The notes: generated by a model not told the origin, from the sequence alone. 64,000 bases of DNA from Tateyamaria omphalii (GCF_014651375.1 NZ_BMWT01000001.1:1-64000); one strand, 5' to 3'; positions 9,312 through 18,198 are shown, counted from the stretch's first letter. Translations and numbers: made by a program.

Positions 9312-12300
9312 ATGGGGCGCATATCTACACAAACTATTACCGGGGTTCTGGTCGCAGACCAACGCAAGGATCAGGTGCTGCTTTTGCAAGACCTGGACGG
9401 CGATGGAACCGCGCGGGGACAGGGCGAAACCACAGTCTTTTTTGATATGGACAATGCCAGCGGGCTCGACACACCAACGAACAACGTGTTCACGGTCCAT
9501 CAGGCCGATGATAAATCCGTCTATATCGGCGACGGAACCACAGACGCGATCTATCGCTTGGTCGACAACAACGCCGACGGCGACGCACAGGACGCAGGCG
9601 AAGCGGCAGTCTGGTTCTCGGCAGACAACGCAGGCGGCCTGTCGACGGTGACGCCCAATGGCATTGCCGAAGGCACAGATGGCGCGATCTACATCTCAAA
9701 CGCTGGCACGACATCGGCACCGCAAGACGCGATTTACCGGACGGTCGACCTGAACGGAGACGGCGACGCGAACGATGCCGGAGAGGCGACTGTGTGGCTC
9801 GATCTTCAGACTGTGATCGATACATCCGTGCCCTTCGATCTCAGCTTTGACGGTGACGTGGCCTATCTCAACGATTTGGCGGGAACTGGAACAGATGTCA
9901 TCTATCGCATCGAAGACACAAACGGTGACGGCACCATTCAGACGGACGAGGTCACCAACTTCATCTCGGGCGACATGAGTTTCGGCGCGCCCGTGGACAT
10001 TTCCAGCGCCGTGTCGGTCGATGGCTCGCTCTACACTCTCACATGGTTCCCGGACGGGGACGAACAGCTGAAAATCTACCGCCTCAATGATCTGGATGGG
10101 TCGGGTCAGATCGACAACGTGTTTGAAGCGGTCGAAGTTTGGAACGCAAGCGCCATGCCAGACGGCATTGCGGCCGAGATCGGTTTCTCTCTGGCGACAG
10201 ATGAGGATGGCGGCCTGATCCTTACGGCCAACAGCTTTGCCGGGGATGCGAATGTGGTCCAATTGACGAACCTAAACGGCGACGGAGATTTCTTTGATGC
10301 CGGCGAAACGGCGATCTTCGGATCGGACCAGTATGACGACCAACTGATCCGCCCACGCGCAGTCGAAGCCTACGAAGGTGAAGCCCAGATTGTGGCCAGC
10401 ACCGTGGGCGCGGGCAACCACTTCTCCGTCTTCCTCAGGGACGGTGTCCTCTACAGTTCCGGCGAAAACGTGGTCAGCCAGTTGGGTAATGGAACCACCG
10501 GATTTGACGTGAAGGCACCGTTGCCAGTTTCTTTACCTGAAGGGTTTGATGCTCAAATCACCTCTGTTGCGGGCGGACTGCTGCACACCACCTTCTTGAC
10601 CGATGACGGCGATGTGTACGCCTTTGGCTTCAATAACCGCGGCCCGCTGGGTGTCGGGGACGAAGAGGCACGCACTATGGCTACAAAAATTGATGCGCTG
10701 GACAACGTTGACGTCATAGGAATCGAAAACGGCAATGGCACATCCTTTGCCATCGCGGCGGATGGCACGCTTTACGGCTGGGGCAGCAACACGAACGGAC
10801 AGCTTGGTACAGGGGATCAGGAAGAACGTCTTGTTCCCACCGAAATCAGCGCATTATCCAACGAAACCGTCGTTGCTGTATCCGCAGGCGTGACCCACAC
10901 GCTGATCCTGACGGCAGATGGTGAGGTCTATGGCTTTGGCGGCAACAACGACAATCAAGTCAGTCCGTCTGAAGACCGCCGCGTGACTGAACCAACACTT
11001 ATCGAAGGGTTGCCGGAAAACATCGTGGCGGTCTCAGGTGAAGGGCGCACGTCTTACGCAATCACCTCCGATGGCCGCGTCTTTGGCTGGGGCGAAAGCC
11101 GCGACGGGCAGTTGCTGCAGGGCGAAGACAACGGCGATGGCACGTTCACGCCAAATCCCGAAGATGTGGCTGAACCGATTGAGCTGACAGGATTGCCCGA
11201 AGGTGTGATTGATATTCAAGGCGGCGCGCGGTGGTCTGTCGCGCTGACCGAGGATGGCGATGTCTATGCTTGGGGCCCGAATGACGAAGGCCCAACTGGC
11301 GGGTTGGATGGCGATCCGGCAGCAGAAAGCGATGTCAGCTTCTTGCCGACGCTGATCGTCGAACTTGATGATATTAACATTGTCGAAATCCAGACCGGCC
11401 CCAACTCGATCATCGCAGTAAGCGATACTGGCGCGATCTTTACGTGGGGCTCCAACTCGGATGGGCGCCTTGGCTTCTCCTCGGATGGCTCTGTATATAC
11501 CCCGCGCCAAGTGGACTTTGACGCCGACGCTGCGCCGTTCCTGCTGTCTGCCGTTCCATCAGACAATGGCCGTGATGTGGAAAATGACGCGGCGCTCACG
11601 CTGACGTTCACGGAAGAGGTAGAGGTGGGCGAAGGTCTGATTACGCTGGTCAATCGCGATACGGGCGAACGGATCGAAATCGACGTTACCGACAGCCGTC
11701 TGGTCAGCTTTGATGGTGACACCGTGACCGTCACGCCGCCCTCTCACCTTGACACCGACGCAAGGTACGCGGTCGAGATCGAGGACGGCGCGTTTTTGGA
11801 CGATCAAGGGCAAGCCTTTGAGGGCATTGATGAAGGAGATACATCAACCTTCAACTTCACCACCTCCGAAGAGGCGGCAGAGTCGGAAGATCGCTATCGC
11901 GGAACCTTCGACGACGATCTGTTGCGCGGCGGCGCGGACAATGACCGCATCAATGGACGTGCAGGCGACGATCTGATTTCGGGTGGCGAAGGCAACGACC
12001 GTCTCAGCGGGGGCTGGGGCAATGACGAACTGCTTGGAAACGCGGGCCGTGATCGCCTGAACGGTGGCTGGGGCCGCGACACGTTGGATGGTGGCATGGA
12101 CAATGACCAGCTGAATGGCGGTTGGTCAGACGACCTGCTATTCGGTGGTGAGGGCGACGACCGGCTGAACGGTGGCTTTGGGGACGACACTCTGGATGGT
12201 GGTACTGGCGACGACCGGATGACCGGCGGCTTCGGTACCGACACTTTTGTCTTCAACGGTGGAGATGATCTGATCCAAGACTTCGAAATCGGTTTTGATT

Positions 12301-12491
12301 GGTGCTTCTTCAGCCGCCCCTCCGATCAGATCGTGATAGACATCGAAGGCGCTGACGACTTTGACGATATTGTCGTCAGCGCAAGTCAGTCAGGACGTTC
12401 CGTGACATTTCAGTTTGGTGAAGAAGACAGCCTGACGTTGCGCAACATTAAATTGACGGATCTGGACGCCGACATGTTCAGCTTCGTCTGA
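9312..12491 (+). CDS. Large secreted-type protein with EF-hand-like loops, RCC1 repeats, Ig-like domain and RTX repeats
   Basis: The product has 1059 residues from the ATG at 9312, chosen for its GGGAG ribosome site 7 bases upstream. Part one (1-355) holds at least five EF-hand/dockerin-like calcium loops, for example DLDGDG, DLNGDGDANDAGE and NLNGDGDFFDAGE, between beta-rich segments. Part two (about 356-740) has RCC1-type propeller repeats, recognised by repeated WG or FG motifs with S.GQLG. Part three (about 741-853) resembles an SbsA/Big-type Ig domain with TLTFTEEV and VTVTPP. Part four (about 863-985) carries RTX nonapeptides such as GGEGDDRLNGGFGDD. There is no N-terminal signal peptide, and the C-terminal RTX block points to type I secretion, though no transporter genes are in the window. 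It is probably a surface or matrix protein. Confidence 0.88.
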   Translation: MGRISTQTITGVLVADQRKDQVLLLQDLDGDGTARGQGETTVFFDMDNASGLDTPTNNVFTVHQADDKSVYIGDGTTDAIYRLVDNNADGDAQDAGEAAVWFSADNAGGLSTVTPNGIAEGTDGAIYISNAGTTSAPQDAIYRTVDLNGDGDANDAGEATVWLDLQTVIDTSVPFDLSFDGDVAYLNDLAGTGTDVIYRIEDTNGDGTIQTDEVTNFISGDMSFGAPVDISSAVSVDGSLYTLTWFPDGDEQLKIYRLNDLDGSGQIDNVFEAVEVWNASAMPDGIAAEIGFSLATDEDGGLILTANSFAGDANVVQLTNLNGDGDFFDAGETAIFGSDQYDDQLIRPRAVEAYEGEAQIVASTVGAGNHFSVFLRDGVLYSSGENVVSQLGNGTTGFDVKAPLPVSLPEGFDAQITSVAGGLLHTTFLTDDGDVYAFGFNNRGPLGVGDEEARTMATKIDALDNVDVIGIENGNGTSFAIAADGTLYGWGSNTNGQLGTGDQEERLVPTEISALSNETVVAVSAGVTHTLILTADGEVYGFGGNNDNQVSPSEDRRVTEPTLIEGLPENIVAVSGEGRTSYAITSDGRVFGWGESRDGQLLQGEDNGDGTFTPNPEDVAEPIELTGLPEGVIDIQGGARWSVALTEDGDVYAWGPNDEGPTGGLDGDPAAESDVSFLPTLIVELDDINIVEIQTGPNSIIAVSDTGAIFTWGSNSDGRLGFSSDGSVYTPRQVDFDADAAPFLLSAVPSDNGRDVENDAALTLTFTEEVEVGEGLITLVNRDTGERIEIDVTDSRLVSFDGDTVTVTPPSHLDTDARYAVEIEDGAFLDDQGQAFEGIDEGDTSTFNFTTSEEAAESEDRYRGTFDDDLLRGGADNDRINGRAGDDLISGGEGNDRLSGGWGNDELLGNAGRDRLNGGWGRDTLDGGMDNDQLNGGWSDDLLFGGEGDDRLNGGFGDDTLDGGTGDDRMTGGFGTDTFVFNGGDDLIQDFEIGFDWCFFSRPSDQIVIDIEGADDFDDIVVSASQSGRSVTFQFGEEDSLTLRNIKLTDLDADMFSFV

Positions 12492-12504
12492 CAAACAAAA
12501 GGCT

Positions 12505-12524
12505 GGAGCCGCATGCGCGGCTCC
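12505..12524 (+). terminator. Hairpin after the RTX/RCC1 gene
   Basis: A perfect 8-base inverted repeat, GGAGCCGC / GCGGCTCC, with a 4-base loop lies 13 bases past the stop. No T run follows, so it may be a terminator or only an mRNA-end stabilising hairpin. Confidence 0.5.
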
Positions 12525-13171
12525 CGTCTGCAATTGGCTACTGTGCTCTGGTAACGTGAGTCATGGTTGATTTCAGGCTTCCCAAACAAAGTGCATCAGA
12601 CAAAAACACTGGTGCTTCGAAAGATAGAAATTACAGCCCTCACAGAACGTGGGACAATCGAGTTAACAAAGGCTGGTTTTACTGACTATTCTGCAGTCAG
12701 GCTGCCGTTCATCTATTTTCTGCAATTTTCAACGTTACTTTTCGGATAAGGCAACGGGTCACTGAAGTGTTCTGTAAGTCGGTCATTCCCAATCCATTGG
12801 CAAGCAAGCCTGTGTAACTATTGCTCCAATGTCTGCTTAACCTACTCATCACCGAGTGTTCCACACACCCAGCGAAAGCCCGATTTCCGCCCGCCCTTTT
12901 GGGGATGTCGTCCCTACGCGCCTGCGACCCTGTCGAATTGTGTTGCACTTGCTGCCCCCAACCCTTGTCAGGAGCAGATTTCAAAAAACAAACGCCCTAA
13001 GATGCGCCAGTTGGAAAAATGTCTAAATCTCACGTTGTTAAAGATCAGTTTGGCGACACCTCTCAGGAGCGGTCATTCAACCAGCCTGCAGCAAGGGTCC
13101 GGTTTTGAGCCCATCTTGCAAAATTGCTGTAACGCAGCGAATGTCCGAATGAAGAGTTTGGAGGTCGGACG
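12525..13171. other. Long non-coding stretch
   Basis: This is about 650 bases of lower-GC sequence without a convincing gene on either strand. The open frames are short and show no family motif. It may be a graveyard of a lost gene. Its right end carries the GGAGG ribosome site of the next gene. Confidence 0.4.
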
Positions 13172-13507
13172 ATGATTTTGGAAATTCGCCACTACACGCT
13201 TAAGGCGGGGCGACGAGAAGAGTTCATCGAGTTCTTTGAAAAAAGTAACCGGCAGGCGCTTCGTGACGCGGGAATGCTGGTCTTCGGACCGCTTCGTGAC
13301 CTCGAACATCAAGACAAAGTTCATTGGATTCGAGCCTTTGCGTCAATCGAAGAGCGTGAAAGGCTGAAAGGCTCGTTTTACGATGGCCCCGTTTGGAACA
13401 AAGAAATTGAGCCGGTAGCGATGTCTATGATTGATCAGATGGTGGCAGAACTGACGGAAACGACAGCAGATTTCCAAACCTTTGACGGCAGCAAAGCTCT
13501 AGCGTGA
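13172..13507 (+). CDS. NIPSNAP-family protein
   Basis: This 111-residue protein has the NIPSNAP ferredoxin-like fold. It opens with MILEIRHYTLKAGRREEFIEFF and continues with FGPLRDLEHQDKVHWIRAF and FYDGPVWNKE, the typical pattern of the family. GGAGG sits 8 bases before the ATG. The cellular role of bacterial NIPSNAP proteins is poorly known and no operon partner is present here. Confidence is high for the family and none is offered for function. Confidence 0.85.
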   Translation: MILEIRHYTLKAGRREEFIEFFEKSNRQALRDAGMLVFGPLRDLEHQDKVHWIRAFASIEERERLKGSFYDGPVWNKEIEPVAMSMIDQMVAELTETTADFQTFDGSKALA

Positions 13508-13710
13508 TGCAGTCATTTCAGTTTGAAAACTAAGTGACTACTCAGTCCGCGATGCCGTTAGCCTTCAGACTGCAGATATTCCGCAGACAACCACTTCTAC
13601 TGAGATAGATCGGCTTCCAGCAAATCTCAGCTGCCATATTCTACTTTTGCAGAATTTCATGAGGCGGCCTATGATTTTCAAAGCAAATTCAGAAACCTAG
13701 GTTCAATGCT

Positions 13711-14127
13711 ATGATGGGTCATCCAAAGTTAGCGGCACTTGCGGTCTTGATCAGTGGCAACCGAGTGCTTCTCGTCAACAGGCGCAATGAACCCGACGCG
13801 GGACTGTGGGGGTTTCCGGGAGGGCATGTCGACTTTGGCGAAACCGCAATGGAGGCAGCTTCCCGAGAACTTCAGGAGGAAACTGGCATTATCGCGCGGC
13901 CGCTGCGGTATCTCACAAATGTGGATGTCATTGTCCGCGATGCAGAGGGCGGCATTCAGTTTCATTTCCTTCTTGCAGCTGTGAAGTGTGAGTACCTTTC
14001 AGGCCATCCAAAGGCTCAAGATGATGTAAGCGATGCGCAGTGGCAACCGATTGAAGATGTTTTGTCCGGCAACCTTGAATGCAGTGAACATGTCGATGAT
14101 GTCATTCGGATTGCGACGTCTAAATGA
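13711..14127 (+). CDS. NUDIX hydrolase
   Basis: This 138-residue enzyme hydrolyses a nucleoside diphosphate linked to some group X, with a divalent metal. The Nudix box is complete at about 38-60: GGHVDFGETAMEAASRELQE runs into ETGI, matching GX5EX7REUXEEXGU. The preceding strand, LLVNRRNEPDAGLWGFPGG, resembles MutT/NudG-type members. Two adjacent ATG codons at 13711 and 13714 could both start it. The substrate cannot be told from sequence. It stands alone between NIPSNAP and LysE genes. Confidence 0.88.
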   Translation: MMGHPKLAALAVLISGNRVLLVNRRNEPDAGLWGFPGGHVDFGETAMEAASRELQEETGIIARPLRYLTNVDVIVRDAEGGIQFHFLLAAVKCEYLSGHPKAQDDVSDAQWQPIEDVLSGNLECSEHVDDVIRIATSK

Positions 14128-14132
14128 TCTGT

Positions 14133-14150
14133 CCTTTGCCACCACAAAGG
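14133..14150 (+). terminator. Candidate terminator after the NUDIX gene
   Basis: CCTTTG pairs with CAAAGG around a 6-base loop, just past the NUDIX stop. A run of six T follows about 9 bases later, at about 14159-14164. It is a moderate candidate for rho-independent termination. Confidence 0.45.
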
Positions 14151-14187
14151 TCCTAAGCTTTTTTGCAAACTCGTTTTGGAGGTTTCG

Positions 14188-14811
14188 ATGATTGGTGAAG
14201 TGAATCTGTTGGCCATAATGCTAGCCGCACTTGCCGCCAGCCTGAGCCCCGGACCTGCGTCGCTGGCCATTGCTGGGACGTCGATGGCACGTGGACGTAA
14301 TGCGGGTCTTTTCCTGACCGCAGGGATCATGGTTGGATCGCTGGCCTGGTCTATTGCCGCCGCACTTGGTCTGGGAGCAATTATGCTCGCAAACGCTTGG
14401 GTGTTTGAAGTCATTCGCTACGCTGGCGCCGCTTACCTGATCTTCCTGGCTTGGAAGTCCGCGAAGTCTGCATTGTCCAAAAAGGTAATTATAACGAAGA
14501 CCGTTGGCGGTGGTCCAAAAACCCTGATCGCGAGAGGGGCAGCTCTTCACATCACAAACCCCAAGTCGATCTTGTTTTTCGGGGCGCTCTATTCACTCGG
14601 CATGCCGCCTGATGCAAGTGCCGTCCAGCTGGCGATTGTTGTGGCCGCCGTAGGTGTGCAAGCGACGGTTGTCTACGCAGGTTATGCGATCCTCTTTTCC
14701 GCGCCCTCAATGACACAACTCTATGTGCGGTTGCGCAAATGGTTTGAGGGCGTTTTTGCGGTAGGTTTTGCATTTGCAGGCTTCAAGGTCATCACCGCGC
14801 GCTTGCAGTAA
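14188..14811 (+). CDS. LysE-family amino acid exporter
   Basis: This inner-membrane exporter of the LysE/RhtB family has 207 residues and about six membrane segments. The family landmark LSPGPASLAIAG is near residues 19-30, and the segment FEVIRYAGAAYLIFLAWKS near 72-90 is typical. ITNPKSILFFGALY marks the second half. The ATG at 14188 has GGAGG five bases upstream. A TTG start 12 bases earlier is less likely. It exports an amino acid or related metabolite that the sequence does not define. It converges on the SDR gene with only 18 bases between stops. Confidence 0.88.
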   Translation: MIGEVNLLAIMLAALAASLSPGPASLAIAGTSMARGRNAGLFLTAGIMVGSLAWSIAAALGLGAIMLANAWVFEVIRYAGAAYLIFLAWKSAKSALSKKVIITKTVGGGPKTLIARGAALHITNPKSILFFGALYSLGMPPDASAVQLAIVVAAVGVQATVVYAGYAILFSAPSMTQLYVRLRKWFEGVFAVGFAFAGFKVITARLQ

Positions 14812-14829
14812 AGTTGTCGAACAGTTGGT

Positions 14830-15582
14830 TCAAAGGCCACCCGCGACCGTCAGAGTCGTCCCCGTGACGAACTTCGATTGGTCTGAAGCCAGCCATAACG
14901 CCGCTTCGGCAATGTCTATTGGATCGGCAATGCGCCCCAGCGGTGTCATCGCGGCAATACCAATGACCCGGTCGGGATTGCCATTTGCCGCATGTATCGT
15001 TGTGTCAGTCGTACCAACTCTGATTGCATTCACGCGGATACTGGCAGAGGCGAGCTCTTTGCCCGCCCCGATCGTTAGCGTTTCAATCGCGCCCTTTGAT
15101 GCCGCATAGTGAACGTACTCATGCGCACTGCCAAAAACGGCGGCTTGCGATGACATGTTAACAATTGTGCCGCCCGCACCACCATGCGCCGTCGACATGC
15201 GCTTGATTGCTTCCTGAATGCAATAAATCGGACCAAAAACATTCGTTTCAAAGGTTTGAGACAAAGCCTCGGAGGAAAGATCTTCCATGAGTGTAGAACT
15301 GCCGATGATACCCGCATTGTTTATGAGACAGGACACGACCCCAAGGCCTTCATCGCATCGCTTAAAAAGGTCCGCGACACCCTCTTTGCTTGAAACATCG
15401 GCCTTTGCGATCAATGCCCGTGCACCAGAAGCTTCGCAGTTATGCGCAACGGCCTGTGCACCTTTTTCGTCAGCCAGATAGTTAATGCAAACATCATAGC
15501 CGTTCTTAGCAAACAGCCTTGCGACCTCTGCACCGATCCCTTTGCTGGCTCCTGTCACAAGAGCAATGCGCCTGTCCGCCAT
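14830..15582 (-). CDS. SDR-family oxidoreductase (FabG-like)
   Basis: This is a short-chain dehydrogenase/reductase of 250 residues. It shows the cofactor loop TGASKGIG at 10-17, NNAG at 88-91, the catalytic serine near 144-145 and the YAASK motif with Tyr159 and Lys163. Arg/Asn-rich surroundings of the first strand (INYLADEKGA) suggest NADP. The substrate is unknown. It is the distal gene of a tight minus-strand run, thiM remnant then cupin then SDR, with 2 bases between cupin stop and SDR start. It is therefore probably transcribed from the promoter that also makes the TPP riboswitch. Confidence 0.88.
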   Translation of the reverse strand: MADRRIALVTGASKGIGAEVARLFAKNGYDVCINYLADEKGAQAVAHNCEASGARALIAKADVSSKEGVADLFKRCDEGLGVVSCLINNAGIIGSSTLMEDLSSEALSQTFETNVFGPIYCIQEAIKRMSTAHGGAGGTIVNMSSQAAVFGSAHEYVHYAASKGAIETLTIGAGKELASASIRVNAIRVGTTDTTIHAANGNPDRVIGIAAMTPLGRIADPIDIAEAALWLASDQSKFVTGTTLTVAGGL

Positions 15583-15584
15583 AG

Positions 15585-15905
15585 CTAACCCTTTTCATCA
15601 TCTCTGGACTGAAGCAGCTCGACCTCAACAAAAGCACATTCGAAGTCGTTACCGTTGATCACATCATGTTCCACACCGATTTCGCGAAAATAAGGGACAC
15701 CATTTCGCATCTCGGCTTTGACGCGTTCACAATGGCCTAGATCAATTTCCAAAAATCCATCAAACAGAGGGATGACGACATAGTCATATGCATGTCGGTG
15801 CCAACCAGTGTTGTCGCCGCGTTGTTTAAACCGCCATTCCGTTACGCGAACACGATCATTATCAATCGTCACAGTTGGTGTAGCTGATCCTTTATCAGAG
15901 CACAT
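15585..15905 (-). CDS. Small cupin-domain protein
   Basis: This is a single-domain cupin of 106 residues. The first cupin motif is visible as WHRHAYDYVVIPLFDGFLEI from about 35, with two histidines available for a metal. The second motif is weaker (FREIGVEHDVINGNDFECAFVEVEL). The ATG lies inside the end of the thiM remnant, 11 bases before its stop, with AAGGA upstream. Translation may therefore be coupled to the remnant. The role is unknown, and the SDR behind it is the natural partner to consider. Confidence 0.75.
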   Translation of the reverse strand: MCSDKGSATPTVTIDNDRVRVTEWRFKQRGDNTGWHRHAYDYVVIPLFDGFLEIDLGHCERVKAEMRNGVPYFREIGVEHDVINGNDFECAFVEVELLQSRDDEKG

Positions 15906-16134
15906 TCTGGTTCCTTACTTTTGTTTCATCGCAGCGCGCGAATAGTTCGGCCTGCAAACTCCCGATTTTGATGGTAAACGCCCCGGTAATGGGCGCGAAA
16001 TCAGAAACCTCCTCCGGTGCATGGATCATTGCAGGCGATGCACTAGCCGCGAGGCTCACCGCAACATAGTTTGTGATGCAATGGACAAGCGGCTCTTTCG
16101 CGTGCAGCGATGTTAAAGTGGGGTTGGGTGTCAC
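15895..16134 (-). pseudogene. thiM: Truncated hydroxyethylthiazole kinase (thiM remnant)
   Basis: The 79 residues read as the start of ThiM: LVHCITNYVAV, then SPAMIHAPEEVSDFAPITGAFTI and KIGSL, the same order as in intact hydroxyethylthiazole kinase. Compared with the family, about six residues are missing between the tyrosine-valine motif and SPAM. Everything after about residue 65 (the other two thirds, with the catalytic part) is gone. The frame then ends within the start of the cupin gene. The GTG start has AAGGAAAG upstream and a TPP riboswitch ahead of it. The stub cannot be an active kinase, and it may now serve only as a translated leader. Confidence 0.8.
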
Positions 16135-16171
16135 GCTTTCTTTCCTTTTCTCAACAAACGGAAAGACGCGA

Positions 16172-16188
16172 CAGGCATGTTAAGCCTG
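16172..16188 (-). promoter_or_regulatory. Hairpin between TPP aptamer and thiM start
   Basis: On the transcribed strand CAGGC pairs with GCCTG around a 7-base loop directly after the aptamer. It is a candidate for the expression platform that converts ligand binding into control of transcription or translation. It could also be a short leftover of a larger structure. Confidence 0.4.
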
Positions 16189-16266
16189 ATGTTGCCTCCC
16201 TCCGCCGGCATTATCCGGTTCAGGTTCGAAGGGTGCATCTCAGCCTTGTGGCGCCCCTGACAAAAG
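16189..16266 (-). ncRNA. TPP riboswitch (THI element)
   Basis: Read on the minus strand, the THI-box landmarks appear in order. The P1 half TTGTC pairs with GGCAA about 65 bases later. It is followed by CAGGGGCGCC, then the pyrimidine-sensor CTGAGA at 16243-16238, then ACCTGAACCGGATAATGCC with GGCGGAGGGA, the pyrophosphate-binding side. The element binds thiamine pyrophosphate and normally shuts off thiamine synthesis or salvage genes. Here it precedes a broken thiM and the cupin-SDR pair, about 55 bases upstream of the thiM GTG. Identification is firm from the conserved motifs. Confidence 0.93.
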
Positions 16267-16579
16267 TGAGCGTACGCCTAAGAGAAGCGACGTCAAACAT
16301 TTATTGGTTTGCTGATCTGCCCAAGCCTCTGATCCATCGACATTCTTGAGTGCATGCCGCCGTTGGCCATTGGGGTTGCAAACGCTAGGCCTCTAGGTGG
16401 CGAAATCTGACTGAGCGCCCAGAGTGACGGATGCTGCTATTTGCATGAATGACAGCTTTCGCTGAAAGCAGGCTAAAGAGCGGGATCGCTCAGTCGTGAA
16501 AACATCTCGCTGGGTCGCTGACGGATGAGAATATGTAACCGCAAACGACGAGCCTCTGTGCATTCTAGAGGGAAATGAA
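16267..16579. other. Intergenic region between riboswitch and nitronate monooxygenase
   Basis: This stretch should contain the promoter for the riboswitch transcript (minus strand) and that for the plus-strand gene, whose ribosome site GAGGGAAA lies near 16568-16575. I see no gene in it. Confidence 0.4.
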
Positions 16580-17659
16580 ATGTGGAACTCATCAAAATTC
16601 GGCAAGCGGCTGGGAATTGAACATCCAATCGTACAAGCGCCTATGATTCTTCAGAAACCGCTCGTTGCGCTCGCTTCGGCAGTATCCAACGCAGGGGGGT
16701 TGGGATCGTTAGGATGCGCTGAGATGTCTGTAGACGAGCTTGGCCAGCGTATCGCCGAAATGAAGCATTTGACGGTCAAACCCTTTAATCTAAACTTCTT
16801 TCTACATAGCCAACCAACATTCGATCCCGATCTGGACAAACAAGCCCGTGCGCTTGTAGCTCCGTTCTATCAAGCCCTTGGATTGGACCTTCCTGACAAC
16901 GCCTCGGGGACAGAAGCAGAGACGTTTAACACCGGCAAGCTCGACCTGCTGATTGAACAAGTGCCCGCGATGGTCAGCTTCCACTTCGGTTGTCCCAATC
17001 CCACGGATGTCGACAAACTCAAAGGCGCAGGCATTGTGGTTGCGGCGACTGCAACGACAGTCAAAGAAGCAATTGTATTAGAACGCGCAGGTGTTGACGT
17101 CGTCGTGGCACAAGGGTGGGAAGCGGGTGGTCACCGAGGGTCCTTTGTCTCAGACTACGAGGATGTCGGCATTGGCACCCTTGCTCTTGTTCCGCAAGTC
17201 TCTGATGCGGTTGATTGCTTGGTAGTCGCGTCGGGAGGCATTGCAGACGGGCGCGGAATTGTTGCTTGCCGTGCGTTGGGCGCAGATGGTGTATGGATGG
17301 GCACAGCGTTCCTTACCTGCACTGAAACGCCTATCTCTGACGTTCACCACAACGCACTCATGGTCGCGGCGGATGAAGACACCCATTTGTCACGGGCATT
17401 CTCAGGACGGCCTTGTAGGGCGCGAAGGACACGCTATTCCACACAGCTGGCCCAAGGGCGGCCAGAGTTTCCGGCATTTCCACTGATGTACAACTACAGC
17501 AGCCCGATCAAACGTCATGGAATTGCCGAAGAAGATTTGGAGCATCAGTTTTTGCTGTATGGCCAAGCCGCTGCTTTGAACAAGGAGAGGAGCGCAGAAC
17601 AGCTTATCAAGGCGCTAGTAAAAGAAGTACAGGACTTGGTTACTACAGCCTCAATTTAG
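16580..17659 (+). CDS. Nitronate monooxygenase family FMN enzyme
   Basis: This TIM-barrel flavoprotein of 359 residues belongs to the 2-nitropropane dioxygenase/nitronate monooxygenase family. It shows the N-terminal HPIVQAPM-type motif (IEHPIVQAPM at about 13-22), SNAGGLGSLG near 35-44, QGWEAGGHRG near 178-187 (phosphate and substrate loop), and ASGGIADGRG plus GADGVWMGTAFL in the second half. Members oxidise alkyl nitronates with FMN and oxygen, while some reduce quinones or act on other substrates. It is an isolated gene with its own promoter region. Confidence 0.88.
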   Translation: MWNSSKFGKRLGIEHPIVQAPMILQKPLVALASAVSNAGGLGSLGCAEMSVDELGQRIAEMKHLTVKPFNLNFFLHSQPTFDPDLDKQARALVAPFYQALGLDLPDNASGTEAETFNTGKLDLLIEQVPAMVSFHFGCPNPTDVDKLKGAGIVVAATATTVKEAIVLERAGVDVVVAQGWEAGGHRGSFVSDYEDVGIGTLALVPQVSDAVDCLVVASGGIADGRGIVACRALGADGVWMGTAFLTCTETPISDVHHNALMVAADEDTHLSRAFSGRPCRARRTRYSTQLAQGRPEFPAFPLMYNYSSPIKRHGIAEEDLEHQFLLYGQAAALNKERSAEQLIKALVKEVQDLVTTASI

Positions 17660-17695
17660 CATCGGTGGGTCGTTTCCTCGAACTCCCAAAAGCAG

Positions 17696-17995
17696 TCATT
17701 GGCGCAGGCGCAGCGAAAGCTCAGTTTGTCCCGCGCAGCGGTCACTCAAGAGCCGAAGATGAATGTCCGCTTCGGGGCCGGTAGCGTCTGTCTGGCCCCG
17801 TGTTTCTGCGCCATCGACTTGGCGTTTATCTGATAAAATTTCCGGCGCTGGCGGGCGTATTCCGAGCGCATAATGTGACTGGATTTGGTTGTTTTGTCTA
17901 AGCCAGAGATTGATGGCGAGCTGGGCTTGTTTGGCGCTGTGGAGCCACTCTGCATTCGGAACTTCCCAACGTTGGCCCAGTAGAAGCGACCCGTC
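17696..17995 (-). pseudogene. Transposase C-terminal fragment (IS3-like, integrase core)
   Basis: A minus-strand frame without a start reads GQRWEVPNAEWLHSAKQAQ followed by INLWLRQNNQIQSHYALG and IRPPAPEI. This is the familiar end of rve/DDE transposases related to IS3 elements, where RPHQALGMRPP is usual. The catalytic region is absent and a stop sits directly upstream at 17996-17998, so the gene is dead. No terminal inverted repeats were recognised. The exact IS family would need a database comparison. Confidence 0.7.
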
Positions 17996-18063
17996 TTATA
18001 GATTTGGAGCGGCATGCCTCGACTCCTTCAAAAATCTTGTCGATCCCCCAGCTCCATATGCCG

Positions 18064-18198
18064 CTAGATCGTCCCCTTCGAACACCAGATGCCGGAACCA
18101 TCATCCGAAGCCTTATCCGCAATAAACATGATGATCTGCTTGCGCGTCGCACTCCCAAACTTCTGTTCCGCAAATGCATTTGCCATCCGACAGCTCAT
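18064..18198 (-). pseudogene. Truncated helix-turn-helix protein fragment
   Basis: From the ATG at 18198, 44 residues include ANAFAEQKFGSATRKQIIMF and DKASDDGSGIWCSKGTI. This is the beginning of a winged-HTH type protein of the kind I associate with mobile DNA in Rhodobacterales. A stop ends it in what should be the recognition helix, so it looks like a remnant. Family recall here is from memory of the pattern and is moderately sure. Confidence 0.5.

Noticed and set aside
12567-12984. Short frames in the long gap after the RTX gene
   Set aside because: No ribosome sites, no motifs and poor composition; they are unlikely to be genes.
17746-18015. 89-codon minus-strand frame opening MPLQIYKTGRFYW
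   Set aside because: At first it suggested an integrase N-terminus. Another frame over the same bases gives a much better match to a transposase C-terminus, so this one is noise.
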